The notes beneath the pieces were generated by a model that was not told the DNA's origin, ran no database searches, and saw nothing but the letters and a program-made list of their open reading frames with translations. From contig JAETNO010000005.1 of assembly GCA_021768245.1 (NCBI GenBank), positions 124,001 through 188,000 of the forward strand: a stretch of DNA of 64,000 bases. Direction: 5' to 3'. The position numbers and the translations under genes are program-made. Shown here piece by piece: positions 1-8,886 of this stretch (position 1 is its first letter; each line of letters starts with the position of its first letter). The DNA comes from Bacteroidaceae bacterium. Its GTDB lineage: Bacteria > Bacteroidota > Bacteroidia > Bacteroidales > Muribaculaceae.

Positions 1-680
1 ATGGCGCTTGCAATCGCCTTATTGATACGTGCCAAATCGGCGTTTGACACACCTGAACGCCAGTCGATGAACTCGCAGTCCATGACCTCACGGCAATCGG
101 ACATCACCTGACGGACAACCTCCGAAAAAGTTGCCGGACGGACCTTGGAATAATCATAGTCGGAATCATCTTTCTGGTCAAGAATCAGAGGCACTCCGCC
201 ATAGATTTTTGCAAGCTGAAGATAATATAACGCACGCAAGCCATAGGCCTCGGCACGGTAATGCTCACGGTTACCCTCCTCAAGGATATAGGCCTTGTCA
301 ATATTGTTTATCAGGATATTACAATTAGCAATTCCCCCGTAATAGCTCGACCATTTGGAAAGGGCGGTAAGAGGGTTGCTGGAAATGGTGGCGAGACCAT
401 TGTTCCACTGCGAAATCGGGCCGCCTTCCACATCGTCGACGTCATGGGCATTGTCGGTAGCCGCATCAAGGAAAGACATGTTGGCACCATAGGCGGAACC
501 GAAAGAGGAGCCGACAAGAGGGGTATAGCAGCTGTTGAGCCATCCTGCGGTCAGTTTCTCGCTCTCGAAAATCTCGTCGAACTCAATCGAGCCGTCGGGA
601 TAGTCGGTGATTTCGGTACATGAGGCCATCGCCACAGCCAGTGCGGCAACAGGCAGAATAGTCCTTATATAATGTTTCAT
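1..680 (-). CDS. SusD/RagB-family glycan-binding lipoprotein, N-terminal part (runs off the left edge)
   Basis: Reading leftward from an ATG at 680, an open frame of about 226 residues continues past base 1, so only the N-terminal part is present. It opens with a lipoprotein signal peptide ending in AMASC (Cys21). The following sequence has the SusD look: an early SYTPL-like NSCYTPL stretch, and a helical repeat segment with AYGLRALYYLQLAKIYGGVPLI near residues 145-165, which matches the RAFYYLQLVKFYGDLPII stretch of the other SusD in this window. SusD proteins sit on the outside of the outer membrane and hand oligosaccharides to their SusC partner. Only 10 bp separate it from the SusC gene at 691-3501, so the two form a pair. 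The family is certain; the substrate is not visible. Confidence 0.9.
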   Translation of the reverse strand, partial: MKHYIRTILPVAALAVAMASCTEITDYPDGSIEFDEIFESEKLTAGWLNSCYTPLVGSSFGSAYGANMSFLDAATDNAHDVDDVEGGPISQWNNGLATISSNPLTALSKWSSYYGGIANCNILINNIDKAYILEEGNREHYRAEAYGLRALYYLQLAKIYGGVPLILDQKDDSDYDYSKVRPATFSEVVRQVMSDCREVMDCEFIDWRSGVSNADLARINKAIASA

Positions 681-690
681 TGCTGTAGGG

Positions 691-3501
691 TTAGAAGTTA
701 ATGTTAAGGCCGAAATTGAACGAGCGATAAACCTTGGTGTAAATCTGTGTAGCCTCGGGGTCAATGCCGTCGAACTTCATGTTGTCCCAGGTGAAGAGAT
801 TCTGCGCGGCGACGTAGAAACGGAGTTTCGACATACCCATGCGGGATACAATCTTAGCGGGGAGCGAATAGCCGAGAGTGGCGTTGCGCAGACGGAGATA
901 GTCGACGTCGGATGCGTAGAAAGCATTGGACTGGAGGCTCGATGATGCCGACGACGACAGGGCGGGATAGTTGATGGGCTTGCCCTCGGCATAGCGTTCG
1001 GCAGTCCAGGCACTGTTGTGCATTGGCATATAGACACCTTCGGGAGTGTTGACCACGTCGAGGAATTCAGCCACGCCCACGCTCTTGTTCATGAGCACCG
1101 AGCGTCCGCCCTCACCGATGAAGTCAAGATAGAGGTCGAAACCCTTATAGTCGAGCTGAACGGATGCGCCATATTCCACACGGGGCATATTGTAAGCACC
1201 GGAGATAGGAGCGTAGTCACCTTCGTCAATCACACCGTCGTTGTTGAGGTCCCTGAACTTGAGGTCACCGGGACGGGGCTGGGTGCCTACGAAACGGAGA
1301 TTCGAATTGTCGATTTCATCCTGAGAATTCCAGAACATCGAGCCGTTGGAGTTGTCGATGAGATAGCCCCACTGCTGACCTATACTGTAGCCTGTCTTAC
1401 GATAAGCGTAGGCATAGCCTGCATTGGCATAGGAAAGCTCGCTGGCGGAAATCCAGTGGTTCTTGTTCCAGCCCATCTGGCCTGAAGCTGTGATGCCGAG
1501 GCCGCAGGGAAGCACCGTGCTGTAGGTAATCCCGAGGTCGATACCGTTGTTGAACACCTTACCGGAGTTAGAGAAGGGGCGATTGTTTTCGGAGACGCCA
1601 CCAATCGTAGGTATCAGTTCCGACTGAAGGAGCACACCGTCCTGATGGATTCTCCAGTAGTCGAAATTAAGATAGAATTTATCAAAGATTCCAAGGTCGA
1701 AACCATAGTTCTGCTGTTTGGATTTCTCCCAACCGATGTTGATGTTGCCGCGACGCTGTGTCTCCACGCCGAAACCGGAGAAGATGCCCTGGATAGGACC
1801 GAATCCCGCACGGTAGATGTTGCTGTAGAGATAGCGGGAGCCAAGATCACGGAGTGAGTCATAGTAGAGCGCTCCATAGGACGCACGCAGTTTAAGATAG
1901 GTCACGAGGTCGTTCTTGAACCATGATTCCTCCGAGGGCACCCATGATGCCGACACGGTCGGTGAGAAATGGAACTGATGTCCCTCGGCCATCATCTCAG
2001 AGCCGGAGTGATTGAAATCGAACTGGAGGAAATAGCGGTTCTTGAAACCATATTTCGCTTCACCGGCAAGCTGGATGCGGTTGGTAGGAAGGATGAAGGA
2101 CGGTGTGTACCATTTATCAGCGTCTCCGCGATACTCCTCATTGGTGTAGTGGAGCAAGGCATCCACGGAATGTTCCTCAGCAAACACGCGATGATAGTTG
2201 AACATCGCCTGAATGTCCATATAATAGTTGGTCGTCGTGCCCTTTGACCATGAAAGAGGGGATTCAACGTTGGCGCCATAGGTCTCGTAGTCCTGAGTGG
2301 CATCGTTGAAAATCACACGCTTGTAGTCATGCGCGCCACCACGGATACCGTTGTAGATTGAGCTATATCCGAAAATGCCCTTGAACGAGAGGCCTTTTGT
2401 GATAAAGTCAAGCTTGAAGTCGAAACCGATGTTGGCTGCAAGGTCAGTACGGGTCATCTGGTTGACACCGGAATAGTTGATTGAACCACGGATAGGAGAC
2501 GAATAGCCTTCCGAAGTAATCACGCTGCCGTCGGGAAGAATACCGTCCTCCACCCAGTTGGGGGTGGTGTAGAGCTGGCGGTAAATCTCACCTCCGCCGG
2601 GACGTGCGGCATTGATGCGGCGCACACCGATAGTGGTATTGGCGAATCCACGTAGCCATGAAGTTATATCTACATCGAGATTCGAAACCACGGTGAAGCG
2701 GTTGGTATAGTCGGAGGGGTCATACTTGTCGTCGTAGGTAGTCTTGTACTTACCCGTTTCACGCGCAAAACCCACATTGATATAGAAGCGCACTTTTTCG
2801 GAGCCGGCACCTACCTGCACATTATATTTCTGAGTCAAGAGGTCGTCCATATACATGTCGCGCCAGTCGTTGTCAATCCCTGTCCCGTCCTTGAAGGCTG
2901 TCAGGTCGGCAGCGGAGAATTTAGCTGAAAGACCGTCGTTGACAAGAGCCTGATTGCGGAGCAGAGCCTGCCCGTAGGAATTCAACATATCGGGATTCCT
3001 TGTCGCATTCTTGATGCCTATATTGGCGGAAATCCTGACATCCATAGAGTTGTTGCGCCCTTTCTTTGAAGTCACAATCACCACTCCCTGGGCACCCTGC
3101 GGGCCATAGAGGGCCTTCGCAGCGGCGTCCTTGAGGATTGTCACCTCTTCAATCGCCGTAGGGTCGAGGTCGGAAAGGCCGAGGAAGGGCATGGGGACTC
3201 CGTCGAGCACCACAAGGGCTGCGGAACCATTGAGGGAACTTTCGCCACGGATTTTACCGTTATACCAGCCGGCAAGTTTGCCACGGATAGCGTTGTCGAG
3301 CGACGAGCCTTGCCATTTGTCGATTTCATCAGCCTTTACCGACGACTGGGAGCCGGTGTAGCTGTCGCGGGTATCCTGATAGCCGAAGGCTGCCTGAAGC
3401 TCCTGCATGCCGTAGGGTATGGAGTCGGGCGTGGTGGCCGCCATCGCTGTGAGCGAAGCGGAGACCAGAAATATCGGAATTATATTTTTCTTGTGAATCA
3501 T
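691..3501 (-). CDS. SusC/RagA-family TonB-dependent outer-membrane transporter, short form
   Basis: 936 residues. A signal peptide (residues 1-21) is followed by a plug domain with the SusC hallmarks VVLDGVPM and EEVTILKDAAAKALYGPQGAQGVVIVTSKKG at about residues 95-150, then a long beta-barrel ending in FNFGLNINF. SusC proteins import oligosaccharides across the outer membrane with TonB energy. Unlike the SusC at 5443-8730, it has no carboxypeptidase-regulatory-like N-terminal extension, and the usual EVVVVAYG segment is replaced by a weak ELQAAFGYQD at about residues 34-43. It is therefore about 150 residues shorter. It lies 24 bp after the SusD stop at 3526 and 10 bp before its own SusD, so the tandem pairs are probably co-transcribed. 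Family assignment is secure. Confidence 0.95.
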   Translation of the reverse strand: MIHKKNIIPIFLVSASLTAMAATTPDSIPYGMQELQAAFGYQDTRDSYTGSQSSVKADEIDKWQGSSLDNAIRGKLAGWYNGKIRGESSLNGSAALVVLDGVPMPFLGLSDLDPTAIEEVTILKDAAAKALYGPQGAQGVVIVTSKKGRNNSMDVRISANIGIKNATRNPDMLNSYGQALLRNQALVNDGLSAKFSAADLTAFKDGTGIDNDWRDMYMDDLLTQKYNVQVGAGSEKVRFYINVGFARETGKYKTTYDDKYDPSDYTNRFTVVSNLDVDITSWLRGFANTTIGVRRINAARPGGGEIYRQLYTTPNWVEDGILPDGSVITSEGYSSPIRGSINYSGVNQMTRTDLAANIGFDFKLDFITKGLSFKGIFGYSSIYNGIRGGAHDYKRVIFNDATQDYETYGANVESPLSWSKGTTTNYYMDIQAMFNYHRVFAEEHSVDALLHYTNEEYRGDADKWYTPSFILPTNRIQLAGEAKYGFKNRYFLQFDFNHSGSEMMAEGHQFHFSPTVSASWVPSEESWFKNDLVTYLKLRASYGALYYDSLRDLGSRYLYSNIYRAGFGPIQGIFSGFGVETQRRGNINIGWEKSKQQNYGFDLGIFDKFYLNFDYWRIHQDGVLLQSELIPTIGGVSENNRPFSNSGKVFNNGIDLGITYSTVLPCGLGITASGQMGWNKNHWISASELSYANAGYAYAYRKTGYSIGQQWGYLIDNSNGSMFWNSQDEIDNSNLRFVGTQPRPGDLKFRDLNNDGVIDEGDYAPISGAYNMPRVEYGASVQLDYKGFDLYLDFIGEGGRSVLMNKSVGVAEFLDVVNTPEGVYMPMHNSAWTAERYAEGKPINYPALSSSASSSLQSNAFYASDVDYLRLRNATLGYSLPAKIVSRMGMSKLRFYVAAQNLFTWDNMKFDGIDPEATQIYTKVYRSFNFGLNINF

Positions 3502-3525
3502 GATAGTGTAGGTTTGTTGTGTGGA

Positions 3526-5418
3526 TTACTCCCAACCGGGGTTTTGCCAGTAGTCCGCGCCGAAACCGGTAAGCGAACCAAGAGTGTTTGATTCTTTCAA
3601 GGGTATTGGAACGAGGCGGTATTTAGCCGTTGAGCAATATTTGCTCGGGCCTTTGCCAAGGTCCTTTCCGAGCGGGAAACGCACGTAGGTATACTTGGTT
3701 CCGTTCTTATGGATCCACATACCGGTGTTGTAGCGTTCCTCCTTGATTTCTTCGTAGGGAGTTCCCCAGCGACGGCAGTCGAAGTAGCGGTGTTCCTCGA
3801 AGGCGAGTTCCACCTGACGCTCGTGGCGCACAATCAGACGTGCTTCCTGCTGGCCCGACGCTTTCTTGTCGACTGCGGGAGAGAAGCCTGCACGGTGGCG
3901 GATATCGTTGACGAGACTCATGGCTTCAGGGATATTACCGGTCTCGACCGCACATTCAGCGAGGTTAAGGTAGATTTCACCGAGGCGGTAGTATTTCCAG
4001 TTGCCTTCGTCCTTGGTCTGATTGGGCGTCACCTTATAAGTATGGTACTTGCGGTTGTAGTAACCGGTGCGGGTGTAGCGCTGCTCTTTCATGTCGATTT
4101 TGGCGTTACCGCTGCCTGCGGGGTAGCTGCAGGGAGAGCCGTCCCATGAAGAGGTGTTGTTCCATGTCTCGACAGTCTTGTTGAGGACTCCGGTGTTGAG
4201 CTTCGAGCCGTTGTAGAAGATGCAGGCATAGAAACGCGGGTCGCGGCCTACATAGGGCTTCGCAGGGTCGTAGCCTGATTTCGGATTGATATTGATGTCG
4301 GAGTGCATTTCGTCGACATAGGGATTGGCGAGGTCATAGATAGGTTCGCCGGTCTCGAGCATGTCGTATGCATCGACAAGTTCCTGAGTGGGGACACAGC
4401 CGGCCTGGTGGGTACGCTCCGCAAAGATGGGCACACCGTTGATTGCCGAATGGTTCACACCCCAGTTAAGCGGGCTTCCCCAGATGGTCTCCTTGTCGTC
4501 GGCCTTAAGGTTGGCATAGCTGCGCGATGCGAAATATTCCTCATAGCAGTTCTGATATGCCTTGCTGTCGACCAGATGGGAGTAGAGTTCATAACCGTTG
4601 TCCCTAAGGAGCTTGAAGGCCTTCGAATTTTTTTCATATGCATAGTTCCAGAGATTCTGGTCCTTACAGAAAAGCGGGCTGGCAGCGAAGAGCGACGCCT
4701 GTGACATTATAGCGCAAGCAATGCCTTTAGTCATACGGTTCTTTTCTGTCGTGGAGGTCTGTGCCCATGGAAGATTGGAGTTGTCGACCACACTCTCACA
4801 TTCGCTGACGATATGCTGAAGCACTTCCCATGCCGGCTTGCGTTCCATTCCGGCATATGACGAATTGACACTGAGAGCCTCCGTGATTATCGGAAGGTCG
4901 CCATAGAATTTCACCAACTGGAGATAGTAGAAGGCGCGGAGCACCCGGGCCTCGGCCGTGCAGAGCTCACGCTCGGATTCGCTCTCGAAAGCTGCGGTCG
5001 GAAAACGGGATATACAGTTGTTGAGGATACGGATCATGGCCCAGTAGCGAACCCAATAGTTGCCGTCCCATTTACCCTGGTCCCTGGAGTCCCATTCGAA
5101 ACGGTGTTTCGTGGAGTTACAGTTGCCTGCGAAAATATCGATGATAAGCAGAGGCTGATATTCGGCAGTCGACCAGCCTTCGTCGGCCATATCGATCAGG
5201 AAATTGTCGAAGAAGTAGTACATGAACATCTTCTGCGGCATGTTAGCCCAGGCTGATGCGAAGTAATCCTTCGTATTCTCGGGAGTCGAGAAGACAACAT
5301 CGAGGGTCATACGGCCGTCAGGTGTCACGTCAAGGTCGTCCTGACATGAGGTGAGAGCCATCGCCGAGCCAAGGACTGCCGAGATTGCTAAGAATATATT
5401 TATAAAATGTTTTTTCAT
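3526..5418 (-). CDS. SusD/RagB-family glycan-binding lipoprotein
   Basis: 630 residues with a lipoprotein signal peptide ending in ALTSC (Cys25). The N-terminal half contains the conserved RVLRAFYYLQLVKFYGDLPII segment, and the C-terminal half has the family's late helix-rich region (YYRLGEIYLNLAECAVE, then IRHRAGF, then RQVELAFEEHRYFDCRRWG near residues 480-560). That final segment is a strong SusD signature. It is larger than many SusD proteins (500-570 residues are usual). The gene sits 24 bp after its SusC partner (5443-8730) on the same strand and 24 bp before the second SusC. The protein should be surface-exposed and bind the polymer or oligosaccharide that the SusC imports. Confidence 0.96.
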   Translation of the reverse strand: MKKHFINIFLAISAVLGSAMALTSCQDDLDVTPDGRMTLDVVFSTPENTKDYFASAWANMPQKMFMYYFFDNFLIDMADEGWSTAEYQPLLIIDIFAGNCNSTKHRFEWDSRDQGKWDGNYWVRYWAMIRILNNCISRFPTAAFESESERELCTAEARVLRAFYYLQLVKFYGDLPIITEALSVNSSYAGMERKPAWEVLQHIVSECESVVDNSNLPWAQTSTTEKNRMTKGIACAIMSQASLFAASPLFCKDQNLWNYAYEKNSKAFKLLRDNGYELYSHLVDSKAYQNCYEEYFASRSYANLKADDKETIWGSPLNWGVNHSAINGVPIFAERTHQAGCVPTQELVDAYDMLETGEPIYDLANPYVDEMHSDININPKSGYDPAKPYVGRDPRFYACIFYNGSKLNTGVLNKTVETWNNTSSWDGSPCSYPAGSGNAKIDMKEQRYTRTGYYNRKYHTYKVTPNQTKDEGNWKYYRLGEIYLNLAECAVETGNIPEAMSLVNDIRHRAGFSPAVDKKASGQQEARLIVRHERQVELAFEEHRYFDCRRWGTPYEEIKEERYNTGMWIHKNGTKYTYVRFPLGKDLGKGPSKYCSTAKYRLVPIPLKESNTLGSLTGFGADYWQNPGWE

Positions 5419-5442
5419 GATTCTGAAAGGGAGTTGATGTTT

Positions 5443-8400
5443 TTAGAGGTCTATCGAAAGTCCGGCAGTATATGTCTTCATGAGAGGATAGGCGGAGAAG
5501 TCACTCTGTTCGGGGTCAATCATCTTGGTGCGGAGATTGTTCCAGGTATGGATGTTGTCGGCGCTCAGATAGACGCGGACACTGTTCATGCCTATTTTCT
5601 TGGTAATATTCTTCGGTATGGTGTAGCCGACAGTGATATTTTTCAGACGGACATAGGAAGCATCCATCGTGTAGTAGTCATTGGCGATGTGGCTTGAGGT
5701 GTCGGCGAGTGACAGACGGGGATGGGTGATGGTGGCACCGGCGGCGTAGCGTTCGTCGCTCCAGCGGTTGTCGCACATATCCGAGAAGAATATCGTGCCG
5801 AAGCCTTCATACATTACCTGGCTGCCGAAATAGCGGGTATACTTGCCCACGCCCTGGAGCATCACGGAGAAGTCAAAGCCATAGGCGTTGCCTCCGAGGG
5901 TCAGACCATAGGAGATGCGCGGAAGCAGGCTTGAGTAGCCGATAGGAGCCATGTCCTTAGAGTCGATTATACCGTCATTGTTAAGGTCCTTATAGACGAA
6001 GTCGCCTTTCTTGGGCTGGATTCCGGTGTAGGTTAGGCCACGCTTCTCAATCTGCTCGTTGGAGTTATAGAAGCCTGTGCCGTCAAGTCCGAGCTCGGGA
6101 TTGACAGTGCGGTCGATGAGATAACCGAACTGCTGGCCGATGCTGAAACCTTCCGTGCGGTAGGGATAGGCGTAATCATCGCCGAGATAGACTTCGTCGG
6201 CATTTATCACGGTGTTCTTGGCGTAGGAGAAATTACCGGTGACGAAGAAATCGAGGTTACGGTTCACGGAATAGTTGTAGCGTGCCGAGATTTCATAACC
6301 TGTATTTTTCACCTTTCCGAAATTGGAACGCGGGAGCTGGGTCGGGGAGAGACCGCTCAGACTCGGAATCGTGTTGCGCGAGATAAGGATGTCTGAACGA
6401 TTTTCATAGAACCAGTCGAATGTCAGGTCAAGATTGCGGAACAGGGTGAGGTCTACTGCATAGTTCTGCTTCCATGCGGTTTCCCAATGGATATCAGGAT
6501 TGCCTATGAGGCCTTCATAGATAAGGCCGGTGCCGTCGCCCGCGCTCGTAAGCGAACCGGGAATCATTATGGTTTCCTGGGGGCTCGACAGATAAGGCAC
6601 CTTGGAGTTATTGTCAAGATAGAGGAAGCGGTGTTTCTGTCTCGTCAGCTCGTCGGCTCCTGCATAAAGCTCGTCGTTACCGACTTTACCTACAGAAGCA
6701 CGGAACTTCAGTTTGGTGAGCCAGCCGCTCTCGGCAAGAGGCTGCATGAATTTTTCGTTGGATGCCACCCAGCCAAGTGAGAAGGCGGGGAAGAAACCGA
6801 AACGGTGGCCGGGAGCGAACTGCTCGGAACCGTTGTAGCCCATATTGACCTCGGCAAGATAGCGGGAGTCGAAAGCATAGGTGAAACGTCCGGCGAGGCC
6901 AATCATCTTATAAGGTATGGAACCGAGGATATTTTCTTTCTCGTCGCGCTGGAAGAGGACCATACCGGTCACGCCATGCACATCATTGAAGGTACGGTTG
7001 TAGTTGACCTGAGCCTGGAGGTTCATGAACCAGCGGCTTACATCGGCACGCGAGAGAGCCAGCTGTCCGTCGTCCTCCGAATCGCCTTCCATGAGGAAGA
7101 CAGGACGGTCATATGCACCGGGGTTAAGGTCATAGAGGTAGCCCGAGAAATTCTTGCTGCCCATGGTGAGTTCCTGGGAATAGGTCTCGAAAGAAACGAC
7201 ACCCCTTGCGGAAAGGCCCTTGGTCACGCGGTCAAGGTTGAAGTTGAGGGTAGCTATGGCGTTGGCCGAGGCTTCGACAAGAAGCTTGTAGCCCGAGCGG
7301 TTGAGCTGACCGTAGGCCGACTGTGCGAGCGAGAGCTCCGAATCCTGAACCACGCGTCCGCCTTTCACATAGTGGACACCCAGTTCGCCATTGTCGCGCA
7401 TACCTTCCGATACTACGAAGCCGTTTGTCTCATTGCCTGCGATGGTAAGAGGGCCGGGAACTGTCGGCTTCGAAGTCAGGGCCGCCCAACGGAGACCGGC
7501 GGTGTTTGCACCGGCCATATTTGCAGCAGCCTGGTTGGTCTTCCTTATATATGAGCTGACGTCGAGAGATGCACTGATCCAGTTGTTGAAATTATAGTCA
7601 AGGTTCGTACGGATATTGTAGCGGTTCATCTTTGACTGCGGGTCATAGCCGAGCACTGACTTGGGCTCGGTCTTATACATACCACCTTGATATACATAGC
7701 CGGCGCTGACGAAGTATTTCAGCTTCTTGGAGCCTCCGGAAATGTTGACATTGGCCTGCACCATGTTGGAGTGATCCTTTAGATAGACATCGCCCCAGTC
7801 AGTGTCGGGATACCAGTAGCGGATAGCGGGATCATCGGAGCCTCCGGTTTTCCAAAGGTCGTAGAGAGCCACCTGGGCGTCGGTATATTTGGGCACGCCA
7901 CCGTCGTTGAGCGAAGCTTCGTTGGCCATGCGTACAAAATCGTAGGAGTGACGGCCTTCGGGCCAGAAGTTGAACTTCTGCATAGAATAGTTCACCTGAC
8001 CGTGGACGTTGACCTTACCCTCCTCGCCACGGCGGGTAGTGATAAGGATTACACCGTTGGCACCACGCACACCGAAGACGGCAGTCGACGAAGCGTCCTT
8101 GAGCACGCTGATTGACTGCACCTCGTTCGGGTCAATCTCGCTCATCGACGTACGGGGAATACCGTCGACAAGTATAAGAGGTGAAGTTCCGTTGGTAGTG
8201 GCAGCACCGCGGAGGAACATTTTCACATCGTCCTCACCGGGGGCACCGCTCGTCTGCATCGTGGTCAGACCGGGGAGCTTACCCGAAAGGGCGGCGGCAA
8301 GGTTAGGTTCGGACGACTTCTTGATTTCGGCGGAGCCTACAGCGGCGACAGAACCGGTCACGGTGACCTTCTTCTGCTGACCGTAGGCGACGACAACCAC

Positions 8401-8730
8401 CTCGTCAAGGTCGGTGGATTCGATTTCCATCGTCACATTGACAGTGGGACCGGTCACAGGCACCTTTACTGTCTTATAACCGATATAACTAATTTCCAGT
8501 ACAGGTTTCTTAGAGGTAAGTTTCATTGTGAAATTACCGTCAATGTCTGTAATCGTCGCGTTCGACGTGTTTAGTTCGCGGACAGTGGCACCAATAACGG
8601 GCTCACCGTCTCCATCGATAACTGTACCGCTGACTATGGGGATATCGGCACCCCATACGGCCGGCACTGAAACCAGCCAGAGCAGCATTGTCATGCAAAT
8701 TGCAATGAAGTGTTTTTGATGGTAGGTCAT
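5443..8730 (-). CDS. SusC/RagA-family TonB-dependent outer-membrane transporter, full length
   Basis: 1095 residues in the classical SusC layout. There is a signal peptide to about residue 28, then a carboxypeptidase-D regulatory-like beta-sandwich (VSGTVIDGDGEPVIGATV... through about residue 110). The TonB-box-like DEVVVVAYGQQKK follows, then the plug with ILVDGIPR and SVLKDASSTAVFGVRGANGVILITTRRG, and a 22-strand-type barrel to the C terminus. It is the first SusC transcribed in the locus. Its promoter candidate (TAACTTTG on the minus strand, 8754-8761) is preceded by an upstream motif resembling one at the GH78 promoter. With the SusD 24 bp downstream it forms the main glycan-import complex of this PUL. 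Confidence 0.97.
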   Translation of the reverse strand: MTYHQKHFIAICMTMLLWLVSVPAVWGADIPIVSGTVIDGDGEPVIGATVRELNTSNATITDIDGNFTMKLTSKKPVLEISYIGYKTVKVPVTGPTVNVTMEIESTDLDEVVVVAYGQQKKVTVTGSVAAVGSAEIKKSSEPNLAAALSGKLPGLTTMQTSGAPGEDDVKMFLRGAATTNGTSPLILVDGIPRTSMSEIDPNEVQSISVLKDASSTAVFGVRGANGVILITTRRGEEGKVNVHGQVNYSMQKFNFWPEGRHSYDFVRMANEASLNDGGVPKYTDAQVALYDLWKTGGSDDPAIRYWYPDTDWGDVYLKDHSNMVQANVNISGGSKKLKYFVSAGYVYQGGMYKTEPKSVLGYDPQSKMNRYNIRTNLDYNFNNWISASLDVSSYIRKTNQAAANMAGANTAGLRWAALTSKPTVPGPLTIAGNETNGFVVSEGMRDNGELGVHYVKGGRVVQDSELSLAQSAYGQLNRSGYKLLVEASANAIATLNFNLDRVTKGLSARGVVSFETYSQELTMGSKNFSGYLYDLNPGAYDRPVFLMEGDSEDDGQLALSRADVSRWFMNLQAQVNYNRTFNDVHGVTGMVLFQRDEKENILGSIPYKMIGLAGRFTYAFDSRYLAEVNMGYNGSEQFAPGHRFGFFPAFSLGWVASNEKFMQPLAESGWLTKLKFRASVGKVGNDELYAGADELTRQKHRFLYLDNNSKVPYLSSPQETIMIPGSLTSAGDGTGLIYEGLIGNPDIHWETAWKQNYAVDLTLFRNLDLTFDWFYENRSDILISRNTIPSLSGLSPTQLPRSNFGKVKNTGYEISARYNYSVNRNLDFFVTGNFSYAKNTVINADEVYLGDDYAYPYRTEGFSIGQQFGYLIDRTVNPELGLDGTGFYNSNEQIEKRGLTYTGIQPKKGDFVYKDLNNDGIIDSKDMAPIGYSSLLPRISYGLTLGGNAYGFDFSVMLQGVGKYTRYFGSQVMYEGFGTIFFSDMCDNRWSDERYAAGATITHPRLSLADTSSHIANDYYTMDASYVRLKNITVGYTIPKNITKKIGMNSVRVYLSADNIHTWNNLRTKMIDPEQSDFSAYPLMKTYTAGLSIDL

Positions 8731-8753
8731 GATTGGTTAATTAAGTTGGTACG

Positions 8754-8761
8754 CAAAGTTA
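8754..8761 (-). promoter_or_regulatory. -7 box of the promoter for the first SusC
   Basis: The minus strand reads TAACTTTG, matching the Bacteroidota -7 consensus TAnnTTTG. It would place the transcript start near 8750, giving a leader of about 20 nt before the SusC ATG at 8730. No TTG lies at the expected -33 distance, as expected for a promoter that needs an activator. The plus-strand decamer CGCAAAGTTA is identical to the one at the GH78 promoter (14722-14731). Confidence 0.6.
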
Positions 8762-8843
8762 ACATCTACGTTATTCATATGCTTTTCTCGTAGTTTCAAC
8801 TTTATTTAAATTTGTTTCATTTTTTTATCATTTTTATTTCAAT

Positions 8844-8866
8844 ATGTGCCAAACAAATCGCATTTG
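8844..8866. promoter_or_regulatory. Candidate HTCS operator upstream of SusC, with adjacent inverted repeat
   Basis: The plus strand has ATGTGCCAAA, 3 bp, ATCGCATTTG. A close relative (ATGTTCCAAA, 4 bp, ATCGCACTTG) lies at 14803-14826, upstream of the other leftward PUL promoter. The two motifs start 83 and 72 bp from their -7 boxes, a difference of about one helical turn. Immediately next to it (8866-8880) is the inverted repeat GATTGA-ATA-TCAATC. Both lie in the 156-bp gap between the GH gene and SusC, which otherwise is AT-rich. Binding by the HTCS is an inference. Confidence 0.4.
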
Positions 8867-8886
8867 ATTGAATATCAATCGATTAT

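Noticed and set aside
6805..7554. Long reading frame on the plus strand antisense to the first SusC
   Set aside because: It lies wholly within a clearly recognisable SusC, has no family features and follows from the codon bias of the real gene.
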